Below are positions 8,014 to 15,521 of a DNA stretch of 17,224 nt, in pieces (within the stretch, counting starts at the first letter, position 1; every line of letters begins with the position of its first letter). Both the position numbers and the translations under genes were made by a program. The notes below the pieces were generated by a model. That model had not been told where the DNA came from and searched no databases. It saw only the letters and a program-made list of their open reading frames with translations. The stretch comes from Strigomonas culicis. Lineage: Eukaryota; Euglenozoa; Kinetoplastea; Trypanosomatida; Trypanosomatidae. The stretch is from contig AUXH01000417.1 in assembly GCA_000482145.1 (NCBI GenBank), forward strand, positions 1-17,224, written 5' to 3'.

Positions 8014-11000
8014 ATGTTTGCGTTGGAGGCCATCTTGCTCTTCGCCCTGGACGTGCTGCGCGGGCCCTATGTGCACAGCGCCGCGCCGGCAGAGCTCTCC
8101 GCGGACGCCGTGAACGCCCTCTTCCGTGGCATGGACACCGCCGGCCTGCAAGACGACGACGATGCGGCCGCGGCCGCGAAGACAGACGCGGTGCCGGCAA
8201 CCACCCCACTGCAGACGGAGGTGGATGGACCCAACCACCACCACCACCACGACAACGTGACGAACGCGTTCCGTGCGCACACGGCAGGAAGCCACTCTGG
8301 CACCAGCAGCAGTGTGAAGAGCACGGCGACAACCACTAGTGGTAATACGAACAGTGGTAGCAGCAGCAGCAGCCGCTTGCACGAAATATTCATTCCTCGC
8401 AGTGAGTACTGCGCGCGGGTCCTATCGCTGTATCCGACCGGCGGCGACCACTTTTTTCTTTACTACCCGGAGGAGGTGCCCGGCACCCACTATCAGCGCC
8501 AGACACTGCGCTATTCGCTTTGTTTTGTCTTCCGCGTGCAGGCCGGCACGGTGCCCACGCGCCTGCCGACTTCGCCGCGGCCCGCGGCCCGTGGCAGCGC
8601 GATGCACGCGGCCAGCCCGGCGGCCGGGCCGCAGTTCTTGTCACTGAGTGAGGAGACCAAGCGGACCTTGGTGCAGCCGCACATTGTGGTGCTGAAGGCT
8701 GTCGCAGAGGAGCTCCGTGAGGCGGAACTGCGCTACGGTTATGTCAGCCGCGGCCTGGCGGCGGAGCCCATCGCAACGGTCACCACCCACCCAGCGGCAG
8801 CCGCGGCCATGCAACAGAGCACCCGACTGACGGACTCGAGTGCGGATAATAATAATAATAATAACACTACTTTCACGTATAATAATAACAGCTTTACCAG
8901 CACTATATCGAAGGGAAACGCGCCGGACACGAGCAACACCAGCAGCGCGTCGCCGCGCATACTGACGACGACAACGATGACCCTGACGTCAAGTAACACG
9001 AATCATTTACATACGAACACCCGCAGCTCACAACCGAGCTTGGCGACGACAACGCCCTCCAGCTACGCGATGGGGGGCGAGCATCAAAACAGTGCGAGTG
9101 CCAGCAGCAGCGCCACGTTTCCCTCCGTGGCGCCGGCTGCGGGGTCCAGCAACACCAGCAAGCGGGAGTCGCCCTCTCGCAAGATTAGCAGCAGCAACCC
9201 ACATGCAACTCCAGCTAATAATAATAATAATAATAATGACAATGGGTTTGTTGCAGGTGGGGGTGATTATCAACGCTATCACTACCACACGCTAAACAGC
9301 TTTGTTACGCCGCGTCGGCGCCACCATAACCCGCACCATCAACATCCGGATCATCCGAGTCCTAACAGTGATGCAGAGGGGGACGAGGGGGGCGAGGGGG
9401 ACCAACTGCAGGAGAATGTGCACTGGCGTCCGTTACCCGTCCTTCTCGATGTGCTCTTCAAGGGTCTCGTCAGCGGCCGCCTCAGCGATCAGCAGCAGCA
9501 GCCGCAACAGCAGCCAAACAACACGAACAACAAGCCGATCATTGTGCACCTCTCGGACACCATCATGTTTCATATCAAACGGATCGCCCCGCTCACGCCG
9601 GTGTGCCGAGTCACTTTGAACGACGTCCCCGTCCCGATACGGGTGCTGCCGGTGGTCACCACCGCCGGCAGCACGCCGATGCCGCCCCAGTCACCACTCT
9701 TGCTCTCGACATCGCCGATCGCGGACCACTCATCTGCTGTCTTGAACGATTCCAACAGCATCAACAAGAGCAGTAGTAATGCGACACGGACCGGTAGTAG
9801 TAAATCCAATAGTTTTGATTCGATGGATTTAGTTATTCAAAAAATATTCGAGCTCATGGACGGGAAGAAAACGGTGATGGATCTCTGCTTTTGCCTTCTC
9901 ACGAACACGAACGTGAATCTGAGCCTTCTGTATGAGATGGCGGTGGAGCAGTTTTTTCTCATTCATCCCCACCTGCGGCAGCGGGGCGGCGCCGCTGCGA
10001 ACCATGTTCGCCACGAGGTCCACCCAAAAGAGGACTACGAAGTCACGGTGGTGTTCCAGCTGCTGGCCAGCGCTGCCGGCGTGCGCCGCGGCCAACCGGC
10101 GCAGGAGCCCGCCGCCTGGGGCTTCAGCAACAGCAGCCGCAGCATTCGCTCGCCGCCGCATGGGTCGCTGCGCGCGCCGGCGGCACCGCTCGGCAGCAAC
10201 ACCAGCAGCTACACCCAAGACGGGCTCCCACCCGCCGCCTCCGCGTGCTCGTCGCCGAGCGCGCCGCGCGTCGCGGCCGCGGAGCCGGCGGCGCCCGTGA
10301 GCGCGGGCGGTGCCTTTGTCATCCTGGAGGCCTACACACGCGTCCTCAACGAAGAGCGGCAGCGGCTGCACCGACTACAGCGCGAGAGTCAGCGTGGGAA
10401 GGACCGGCATGCGGCGGCGGCGGCACCACCCGTGGCGGAGTACACCCCCGGCGGCGGCGCCCTGCCGTCGGCGTCACCGAGCGGTGGTGCGAGTGTGGGC
10501 CTGCCGCCGGCGACGGGCACCAGGCCGCACGGCGTGCACATGAGTAAGGACTGGCGGCTGACGGTGCGGGTACGGCCGCTGCAGGCGGAGCCCACCGCCG
10601 CCGCCACCGCCACGCCACTGCGCGTCACGGTGGAGCTGCCGCCCACCCTCACGCCCTTCGTCGAGACCTGTTTCCAAACCGTCTCCGAGGCGATGCAGCA
10701 CATGCAGCAATGCCAGCTCATCAAGATACGCAAAGGGCTGCTGTCGTCTCAGCGGCAGCAGCAGAGGCAGCACGGACAGCACATGGTCGTGCTGCCACCC
10801 CGTGCGGCCGAGCTCGCCGCGGCGGACGGCGCCGCCCATCCGCTCCCTGTCTCCACCGTCTCGTGTGTGCGACCCTCGCCGGGCGACGCGCCGGAGCCCA
10901 GGGGGCCGAGCGAGAGCTCGCCGCGCGCGGCCGGTGAGGTCGTCGTGGCGACAACTACCGGCGCCGTGCGCTACACAACGACACCGCTGCTGTGGAAGGT

Positions 11001-11997
11001 GTGTGTGGAGCCGAGCTACGCCGCCGTTCGCGACGTCATCGGGGTGTACCTGTTAGTCCAGCAGGAGCGGGAGCGGCGGCAGGAGCGACTGCGGCATCGC
11101 GCGGCGATGGCGGCGGAAGATGACGAGCTGCTGCTGCAGTACACCATCGAGCGCCTCACCATGGGTCCGAGTGCAAAGCAGAAGGTGTGCATCCACCTCC
11201 AGCTCGACCCCGACGCGGGGCCGGCCGCGCCACCGCCGCCGCCTGCCACGCTGGATGGGATGACGGGGCCCACGCCGTCGGTAGTGTCGTCGCCATCGCT
11301 GGCCTACGTGGGCGCGGCACGGCCGGGCGCGGGCGTCGCGGTCTCACTCCCGCACTGCAACGCGCCCCTGGCGGACGACTACTACTATTACCACCTGCCG
11401 GAGGCCGCGCACCCGAGTCGCGGGGCGGGCGCCGCGAGGGTCGAGTGGGGGAGCAGCACCGGCGGCGGCGGCGGCTGGTGCGCGCACTCGCTTTCGAGCG
11501 CATCGGACGACTCCGCGTCGATGGACAACCCGCACGATGAGGCGCGGCCGCAGGATCCAGGGGGGGGGGAGGAGGGCGAGGAGGGGGTGTGGGATGGCAC
11601 GTCGCCACTCCACTTCTCGCAGCAGGACATCCAGCTGGCTGCCTCGGCCGCCGTCGCCGCGCTTAGTCTGTTCTCTCACCACGACGGCCCGATCGTCTCG
11701 ACGCTGGACGAGGGGGACCCTTGCTACCCGGCCAGCGTCCCTCCTGACGCTAATCGGCATAATAACAACAACAATAATCATGCGAATGGCAGCGCGAAGC
11801 CGGAGCTGGTTCGTGACAGGGGCGGCGCTCCCACGACCGCCCCTGGCCTGCACAACTGCATCACCGTGCAGCAGCTACAGCGCGAAATGCGGCAGCAGCC
11901 GTTTCTTTACTTCTACTTCAATCACTGGAGCGACTACATGTGCAGTAAGCTGGTGGAGCTCGCGCTGTTGAATGCATGGCTCTGTAGCAGCACGTAG
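8014..11997 (+). CDS. NPRL2: NPRL2-like GATOR1 subunit (nitrogen permease regulator 2 family), greatly expanded
   Basis: 1327 residues against about 380 in human NPRL2. GATOR1 is the GTPase-activating complex for Rag GTPases and restrains TORC1 when amino acids are scarce. Conserved blocks occur in family order. Residues 2-25 (LFALDVLRGPYVHSAAP) match the longin strand ending in LGPKITYQVP. Residues 121-175 include PGTHYQRQTLRYSLCFVF, where R162 aligns with the human arginine finger Arg78 (KYSRNALLFNLGFV). Residues 218-246 (AEELREAELRYGYVS) match YLTTLELESSFVS. Residues 469-555 (PLPVLLDVLF, IIVHLSDTIMFHI, VPVPIRV) match PIMTILLEEL, NTIHLKVI, DVPVF. Residues 600-656 (DLVIQKIFELMDG...VNLSLLYEMAVEQFFLI) match the winged-helix segment. 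The last 48 (ITVQQL...SKLVELALLNAWL) resemble TTVRDL...RKLIQFGLMKNLI. Between blocks lie Ser-, Asn-, His-, Ala- and Pro-rich inserts. The start follows the splice acceptor. Identity rests on remembered family motifs, not a search. Confidence 0.72.
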   Translation: MFALEAILLFALDVLRGPYVHSAAPAELSADAVNALFRGMDTAGLQDDDDAAAAAKTDAVPATTPLQTEVDGPNHHHHHDNVTNAFRAHTAGSHSGTSSSVKSTATTTSGNTNSGSSSSSRLHEIFIPRSEYCARVLSLYPTGGDHFFLYYPEEVPGTHYQRQTLRYSLCFVFRVQAGTVPTRLPTSPRPAARGSAMHAASPAAGPQFLSLSEETKRTLVQPHIVVLKAVAEELREAELRYGYVSRGLAAEPIATVTTHPAAAAAMQQSTRLTDSSADNNNNNNTTFTYNNNSFTSTISKGNAPDTSNTSSASPRILTTTTMTLTSSNTNHLHTNTRSSQPSLATTTPSSYAMGGEHQNSASASSSATFPSVAPAAGSSNTSKRESPSRKISSSNPHATPANNNNNNNDNGFVAGGGDYQRYHYHTLNSFVTPRRRHHNPHHQHPDHPSPNSDAEGDEGGEGDQLQENVHWRPLPVLLDVLFKGLVSGRLSDQQQQPQQQPNNTNNKPIIVHLSDTIMFHIKRIAPLTPVCRVTLNDVPVPIRVLPVVTTAGSTPMPPQSPLLLSTSPIADHSSAVLNDSNSINKSSSNATRTGSSKSNSFDSMDLVIQKIFELMDGKKTVMDLCFCLLTNTNVNLSLLYEMAVEQFFLIHPHLRQRGGAAANHVRHEVHPKEDYEVTVVFQLLASAAGVRRGQPAQEPAAWGFSNSSRSIRSPPHGSLRAPAAPLGSNTSSYTQDGLPPAASACSSPSAPRVAAAEPAAPVSAGGAFVILEAYTRVLNEERQRLHRLQRESQRGKDRHAAAAAPPVAEYTPGGGALPSASPSGGASVGLPPATGTRPHGVHMSKDWRLTVRVRPLQAEPTAAATATPLRVTVELPPTLTPFVETCFQTVSEAMQHMQQCQLIKIRKGLLSSQRQQQRQHGQHMVVLPPRAAELAAADGAAHPLPVSTVSCVRPSPGDAPEPRGPSESSPRAAGEVVVATTTGAVRYTTTPLLWKVCVEPSYAAVRDVIGVYLLVQQERERRQERLRHRAAMAAEDDELLLQYTIERLTMGPSAKQKVCIHLQLDPDAGPAAPPPPPATLDGMTGPTPSVVSSPSLAYVGAARPGAGVAVSLPHCNAPLADDYYYYHLPEAAHPSRGAGAARVEWGSSTGGGGGWCAHSLSSASDDSASMDNPHDEARPQDPGGGEEGEEGVWDGTSPLHFSQQDIQLAASAAVAALSLFSHHDGPIVSTLDEGDPCYPASVPPDANRHNNNNNNHANGSAKPELVRDRGGAPTTAPGLHNCITVQQLQREMRQQPFLYFYFNHWSDYMCSKLVELALLNAWLCSST
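8848..8864 (+). repeat. (AAT)n in-frame Asn repeat in the NPRL2-like gene
   Basis: A run of AAT codons encodes a short poly-Asn stretch in the first long low-complexity insert. AT-rich triplets contrast with the GC-rich coding background. A second Asn repeat lies at 9217-9237 in the same insert. Confidence 0.9.
9217..9237 (+). repeat. Second (AAT)n in-frame Asn repeat in the NPRL2-like gene
   Basis: AAT repeat encoding poly-Asn in the same insert of about 220 residues, between the GAP-finger block and the next conserved block. The triplet unit keeps the frame open. Confidence 0.9.
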
Positions 11998-12181
11998 CGT
12001 CACGCAGAGAGGTGCATAGAAAGGCTTGTTTTGGATCCTATTGTTTGCTTCCCCTTCATCTCACTTTGGTATAAATACATGTATTGCAATTATTATATTA
12101 TGTGTTTACTCAATTACCAACACAACGTCGCTGCCCTCTCCTTGTGTCATCCGTTTTGGTATGTGGACACGGCATTTTTCA
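11998..12181. other. Short spacer after the NPRL2-like gene
   Basis: AT-rich spacer and 3' UTR. No gene or RNA is recognised. An ORF that begins at 12084 and runs into the small membrane protein reads through the polypyrimidine tract and so is not its true N-terminus. Confidence 0.7.
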
Positions 12182-12228
12182 TTTCTTTTTTTTTTTTTTC
12201 TCTCTCTCTCTCTCTCCCTCTCTTTCAG
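12182..12228 (+). promoter_or_regulatory. Putative trans-splice acceptor for the small membrane protein gene
   Basis: The clearest acceptor in the window: a T run, then (CT)n, then tctttcag with AG at 12227-12228. The 5' UTR would be 38 bases with no ATG before 12267. In-frame ATGs upstream of the tract would be spliced off. Confidence 0.8.
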
Positions 12229-12266
12229 TATTTAATTACATATATTTAAGTATTTCACAAAAAAAA

Positions 12267-12500
12267 ATGGAAATCGACTATCTTCTCGTCTTTGTGCTGC
12301 TCATCTGTGCGCTGACCATTCCGTTTGCGAAGTGGGTAGAAAAGCGGGTAAACGGGCACTACGAGAACAAGCTTAAGGCGGAGATCGCGGCAGCCAAGAA
12401 GGACACGCCGGAAGAGGCCGCGCCGGTGGAAGAAGAGGCGGCGGCCGCCACGGGTGTCACCAGCGGGCCCCGCGCCCGTCGCGCGCGCAAGGAGGAGTAA
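12267..12500 (+). CDS. Small single-pass membrane protein, 77 residues
   Basis: Not assigned to a family. The N-terminus MEIDYLLVFVLLICALTIPF has one hydrophobic segment (about residues 4-20) right at the start, so it is probably a signal anchor or tail-less single-pass protein. Next comes a charged stretch (KWVEKRVNGHYENKLKAEI), an acidic Ala/Glu-rich part with EEAAPVEEEAAAA (about 49-61) and a basic end RARRARKEE. Codon use in the body is GC-rich like the neighbouring genes, and the gene sits directly behind a strong splice acceptor, so I regard it as real. The start ATG follows a run of A and is the first after the acceptor. It could act in the ER or in a mitochondrial membrane; the sequence does not decide. 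It is small enough to be missed in automated annotation. Confidence 0.75.
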   Translation: MEIDYLLVFVLLICALTIPFAKWVEKRVNGHYENKLKAEIAAAKKDTPEEAAPVEEEAAAATGVTSGPRARRARKEE

Positions 12501-12583
12501 ACAGGAGCCGCAGATGGATCGCGCAACGCACGGCATCATCATAACTATTATTATTATTATTGTTTTTTTTTTTTGTATTACAG

Positions 12584-12703
12584 ATGTGGAGAATTCCCAT
12601 GAAGGGAATGAAAGCGAGAAGCGCACGCACCAATCGAAGTCTCTTTCGTAAGGAAGAGATGACACATCTAAAAAAAAAAAAAGGTGAGACAAAAGAGGGA
12701 TAA
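12584..12703 (+). CDS. Speculative 39-residue basic ORF after an acceptor-like site
   Basis: Starting at the ATG in tacagATG, the frame runs 39 codons to TAA at 12701-12703. The product (MWRIPMKGMKARSARTNRSL and onward) is very basic and contains a Lys run from an A12 tract. It follows a T run and TTACAG, a good acceptor. Against it: the AG would directly abut the ATG, leaving no genomic 5' UTR; codon use is A-rich, unlike the other genes; and no family is recognised. More likely 3' UTR sequence, but it is the only non-simple stretch here. Confidence 0.2.
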   Translation: MWRIPMKGMKARSARTNRSLFRKEEMTHLKKKKGETKEG

Positions 12704-12846
12704 GAAGGAAATAAAAAAAAAAGAGGGTACGTGTGCTTAACTCTCCTTGTAAAAAGAAGTTTATGACTTCGACGTGGTTGATGCTTCATTTGGAATTCGA
12801 GAATGTTTCCCTTTTCTTCTTGTCTACTCTTTTTTTCATTTTATTA

Positions 12847-12875
12847 TGTATCCTTATCATTTTATTAAGGATACA
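12847..12875. other. Perfect 10-bp inverted repeat in spacer
   Basis: TGTATCCTTA (12847-12856) is exactly complementary to TAAGGATACA (12866-12875) across a 9-base loop, tcattttat. It could form a hairpin in the 3' UTR of the small membrane protein transcript. An A run follows shortly after. There is no evidence that it is a terminator. Confidence 0.6.
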
Positions 12876-13140
12876 AGATACAAAAAAAAAGAGGTAATAT
12901 AGTAATATATATGTGTGTGTATTCTGGACTTTGATGTCAGTTAGCGTTTCTTGTCTTGTTTTGAACGTATCAACGTGTTTTGTTTTCCTTTTCTCTTTAT
13001 TTTTCTTTCTATTATTATTATGATTTTATACGAACAGTATACTCGTTTTTTTGTCATTATACTTTTTTTAACTTTAAAGTTAGAGTGTCACGCCTCTTTT
13101 AGTGCTGAGCTACAGTTTGTTCGCTTCTTGTTGACGTGCT

Positions 13141-13188
13141 AGAGTTTGTGTGCTGTTGTTGTTGTTTTTTTAGTTTTTTAGTCTTTAG
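13141..13188 (+). promoter_or_regulatory. Putative trans-splice acceptor for the WD40 gene
   Basis: A GTT/T-rich tract ends in several closely spaced AGs (13172-13173, 13180-13181, 13187-13188). A second pyrimidine patch with AG at 13226-13227 lies nearer the gene. From any of these the 5' UTR to 13275 contains no ATG. Which AG is used cannot be told from sequence. Confidence 0.55.
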
Positions 13189-13274
13189 TGTAATCACTCT
13201 CGTAAACAAGTTCCTTCTTTACGAAAGTAAGATTATAATACATAAATATAAATAAACAGTTCCTTATATATATA

Positions 13275-15521
13275 ATGAACTTTAATGTGTTTTCGACCTC
13301 CCCAGGTCCCGCTGGTGCGGCGCCCAGTAACTCCTACAGCTTAGGCGGGTACGACTTGAGCACCGGCATGAATATTAGCCCCAACCATCATCATAATAAC
13401 AATAATAATCCTAGAAGCCTCAGTAACTCCAACTTGCCCGGCGTGCCCTCTGGCGGCACGCCGCTGCCGAGTGGCATGAACCTCGGCATGAACCTTGGCA
13501 ACCTGGCGGCTGCCGGAGCGCTGAGCCATGCGGTTCACAACGCGGCGAACGTATCCTATAACACCAATCCAAACGCAGGCAATGTGAATGTCGCAAACAA
13601 CAACATCAACAATAATAATAATAATAATAATAATAATAACGGGAACTTGAATATGGGGGGCCTGCATAGCAACCAGATGATCTTCTCCACGACGCCGAAT
13701 CCCGTCATGGCCAACAGCTTCGAGCAGCCTCCCTTCTCGCTGGGCATGCCGCCGGCCAGCGCGGGCGGCTTCGGCTCCTACTACATGAGTGCGGACTTCA
13801 ACAACGTGGGGTTTGACGGGAACGCGGGGACGCCGCAGTTCGACCCCAAGTCGCTCGAGTGCATCAACCACACATTGACCGCGCTGCACGACCTGGCGCA
13901 GGGGCGGCAGCCGGTGCAGTGGGCGGACCTCATCGATGTGGACGAGCCCGCGGAGTCCGCCGCGCGGGTGATGGCGGCGCTCGCGAAGCCGGGCATCCAC
14001 CTCAACGATGCGGTGGCGACCATCGCAGGCTGTGTGAAGACGCCGGCGCACCTGGAGTTTGTGCACCTCCTCGAGGACAGCGTCCGCGGCAAGGTGCGCG
14101 ACATCGTGCTGCAAGATGTGCTCAACCAGCTCGAGGCGCCGGAGAACCAGCGGCCGTCGCCGCCGTGCGCGGCGATGCTCGCGGCCATGTCGCGGCTGAG
14201 CCTCGTGCGGCTGCCGGGCGTCGCGGCCACCGTCGCGCTGCTGCTCTCGCAGCCGGAGAAGCGCCACGCCGGCATCGCCGTGCTCGGCCGCGTCGCGGAG
14301 TACACCTACCCCCAGAACGAGGCGCTGCTGCGCATGGTGCAGGAAAAGAAGATGGAGTCCCACCTCGTCGACATGTACCGCGAGCCGGAGCACGAGTACG
14401 ACGTTGTGACCGTCACGCGGCTGCTCGGCGGCGAGCCGGCACTGCAGGCCGCGGTGGCGCTGCGGCCGGTGCTCGAGCTCGCGCCGGAGGCGCCCGTGAC
14501 CACACTGCAGTACTTCCGTGTGCGCGACGAGCTGGTCTCGGGCCAGGCGGATGGCACCGTCACGGTGTGGGGGGCGCCCGACGCGAGCGGCGGCGTCGCG
14601 CCGCGCCTGACGCTCGAGCTGCCGCAGCAGTGCGTGCCCGTTGACATGTCGGGGCCGCGCCGCGGCGGGCAGTACCTGGCGGTGGTCGGCATGCCGTGCA
14701 CCTCGGCCGCGCACCCCTACTACGGCTACGTCGAGGGGCGCGGGAAGCCGCCGGCGGCCGCGCTCGGCGCCAGCGGCAGCGGCGCGCCGGTGCCGATTGT
14801 GCGGCTCATGCTGTGTAGTGAGCAGACCGGTGCGTGGTCGAGCGGCGAGGTCATCGCGCGGCCGGCGTCCGCGACGCTCACCGCGGTGTCGGCCATCTCG
14901 GGCCACACGCTGTGCCTCGCGGAGAGCGATGCGGCGCCCGGCGAGACGCTGCGCCACGACGTGCGGGTGCTGGACGCGAACACGGCGCAGCTCACGCTGA
15001 CACTGCCGGCCGCCCACGCGGACTACACAACGGTGCTCGCCCACAGCGAGGACAGCGAGCACGTCCTGCTGTCCGGCGGCCGCGACCGCGTCGTGCGGCT
15101 GTGGGATATCCGCGCCGCGGCGGCCGCGGAGTCGGCCGGCGAGGCCCCAGCGGCGCTGCATACGCTGCCGAGCGCCGCGACGGGGCACGAGGACACCATC
15201 AGCGCGCTGCACACGTACCGCAGCTTTCTCTTCGCGGGCGGCGTGGACGGCTCGCTCTCGATTTGGGACTCGCGGCGCATGGCCACGCCGGTCGCGACGC
15301 GCAGCTTCGTGGCGCCGGTGCTCGGCATCACGGCGATGGAGGGCGGCCGCATGGCGGTCGCCACCGCGCGCGGGCTGTACCTCCTGTCACTCGAGACGAT
15401 GAGCGCCGTCGACGTGATTCCCAACGTCTGCTTCTCCAGCCTGCTGACGAACGACAAGGGTAACGTCGTGTTTGCCGCCGGCGATGAGGGCATTAGCATC
15501 CTCGCGCTCCGCAAGCCGTAG
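13275..15521 (+). CDS. WD40-repeat protein with Asn-rich N-terminus and helical middle domain
   Basis: 748 residues, not matched to a named protein. Residues 1-190 are Asn, Gly, Ser, Met and Pro-rich with poly-Asn tracts, and are predicted disordered. Residues about 195-400 look all-helical and regularly spaced (INHTLTALHDLAQ, VMAALAKPGI, LEFVHLLEDSVRGKVRDIVL, CAAMLAAMSRLSLVRL, RHAGIAVLGRVAEYT), as in an ARM/HEAT-type or similar helical repeat. From about 405 to the end are WD40-like blades: DELVSGQADGTVTVWGA, VLLSGGRDRVVRLWDIR, GHEDTISALHTYRSFLF with GGVDGSLSIWDSRR, and two final degenerate blades near 685-748. Such proteins are scaffolds. A prion-like Asn-rich head beside helical and propeller domains is compatible with an RNA-granule or nuclear-pore role, but this is only a guess. 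The start is the first ATG after the acceptor and the frame is GC-rich throughout. Confidence 0.88.
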   Translation: MNFNVFSTSPGPAGAAPSNSYSLGGYDLSTGMNISPNHHHNNNNNPRSLSNSNLPGVPSGGTPLPSGMNLGMNLGNLAAAGALSHAVHNAANVSYNTNPNAGNVNVANNNINNNNNNNNNNNGNLNMGGLHSNQMIFSTTPNPVMANSFEQPPFSLGMPPASAGGFGSYYMSADFNNVGFDGNAGTPQFDPKSLECINHTLTALHDLAQGRQPVQWADLIDVDEPAESAARVMAALAKPGIHLNDAVATIAGCVKTPAHLEFVHLLEDSVRGKVRDIVLQDVLNQLEAPENQRPSPPCAAMLAAMSRLSLVRLPGVAATVALLLSQPEKRHAGIAVLGRVAEYTYPQNEALLRMVQEKKMESHLVDMYREPEHEYDVVTVTRLLGGEPALQAAVALRPVLELAPEAPVTTLQYFRVRDELVSGQADGTVTVWGAPDASGGVAPRLTLELPQQCVPVDMSGPRRGGQYLAVVGMPCTSAAHPYYGYVEGRGKPPAAALGASGSGAPVPIVRLMLCSEQTGAWSSGEVIARPASATLTAVSAISGHTLCLAESDAAPGETLRHDVRVLDANTAQLTLTLPAAHADYTTVLAHSEDSEHVLLSGGRDRVVRLWDIRAAAAAESAGEAPAALHTLPSAATGHEDTISALHTYRSFLFAGGVDGSLSIWDSRRMATPVATRSFVAPVLGITAMEGGRMAVATARGLYLLSLETMSAVDVIPNVCFSSLLTNDKGNVVFAAGDEGISILALRKP
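13609..13640 (+). repeat. (AAT)n in-frame Asn repeat in the WD40 gene
   Basis: About ten AAT codons in a row encode poly-Asn in the disordered N-terminus. A shorter one lies near 13396-13408. The type is the same as the two repeats in the NPRL2-like gene. Confidence 0.9.

Larger units (their letters stand above)
12501..13140. other. Spacer with an orphan acceptor-like site, a 39-codon ORF and a hairpin
   Basis: AT-rich spacer of the membrane protein and WD40 genes. It contains a pyrimidine tract ending in CAG immediately before an ATG at 12584, and a perfect 10-bp hairpin at 12847-12875, both listed separately. Other ORFs here (for example 12951-13142) are T-rich and lack coding character. 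Confidence 0.65.

Noticed and set aside
12084..12266. Extended start for the small membrane protein giving a second hydrophobic segment
   Set aside because: It reads through the (CT)n splice tract; the first ATG after the AG is 12267.
12866..12900. Rho-independent-type terminator from the 10-bp hairpin followed by an A run
   Set aside because: Not a bacterial context: kinetoplastid Pol II units do not use such terminators, and the stem is AT-rich and followed by A, not T, on the coding strand.
13341..15212. 623-codon antisense ORF over the WD40 gene
   Set aside because: Same codon-bias effect. The sense frame carries recognisable WD40 blades and all neighbouring genes are on the + strand.
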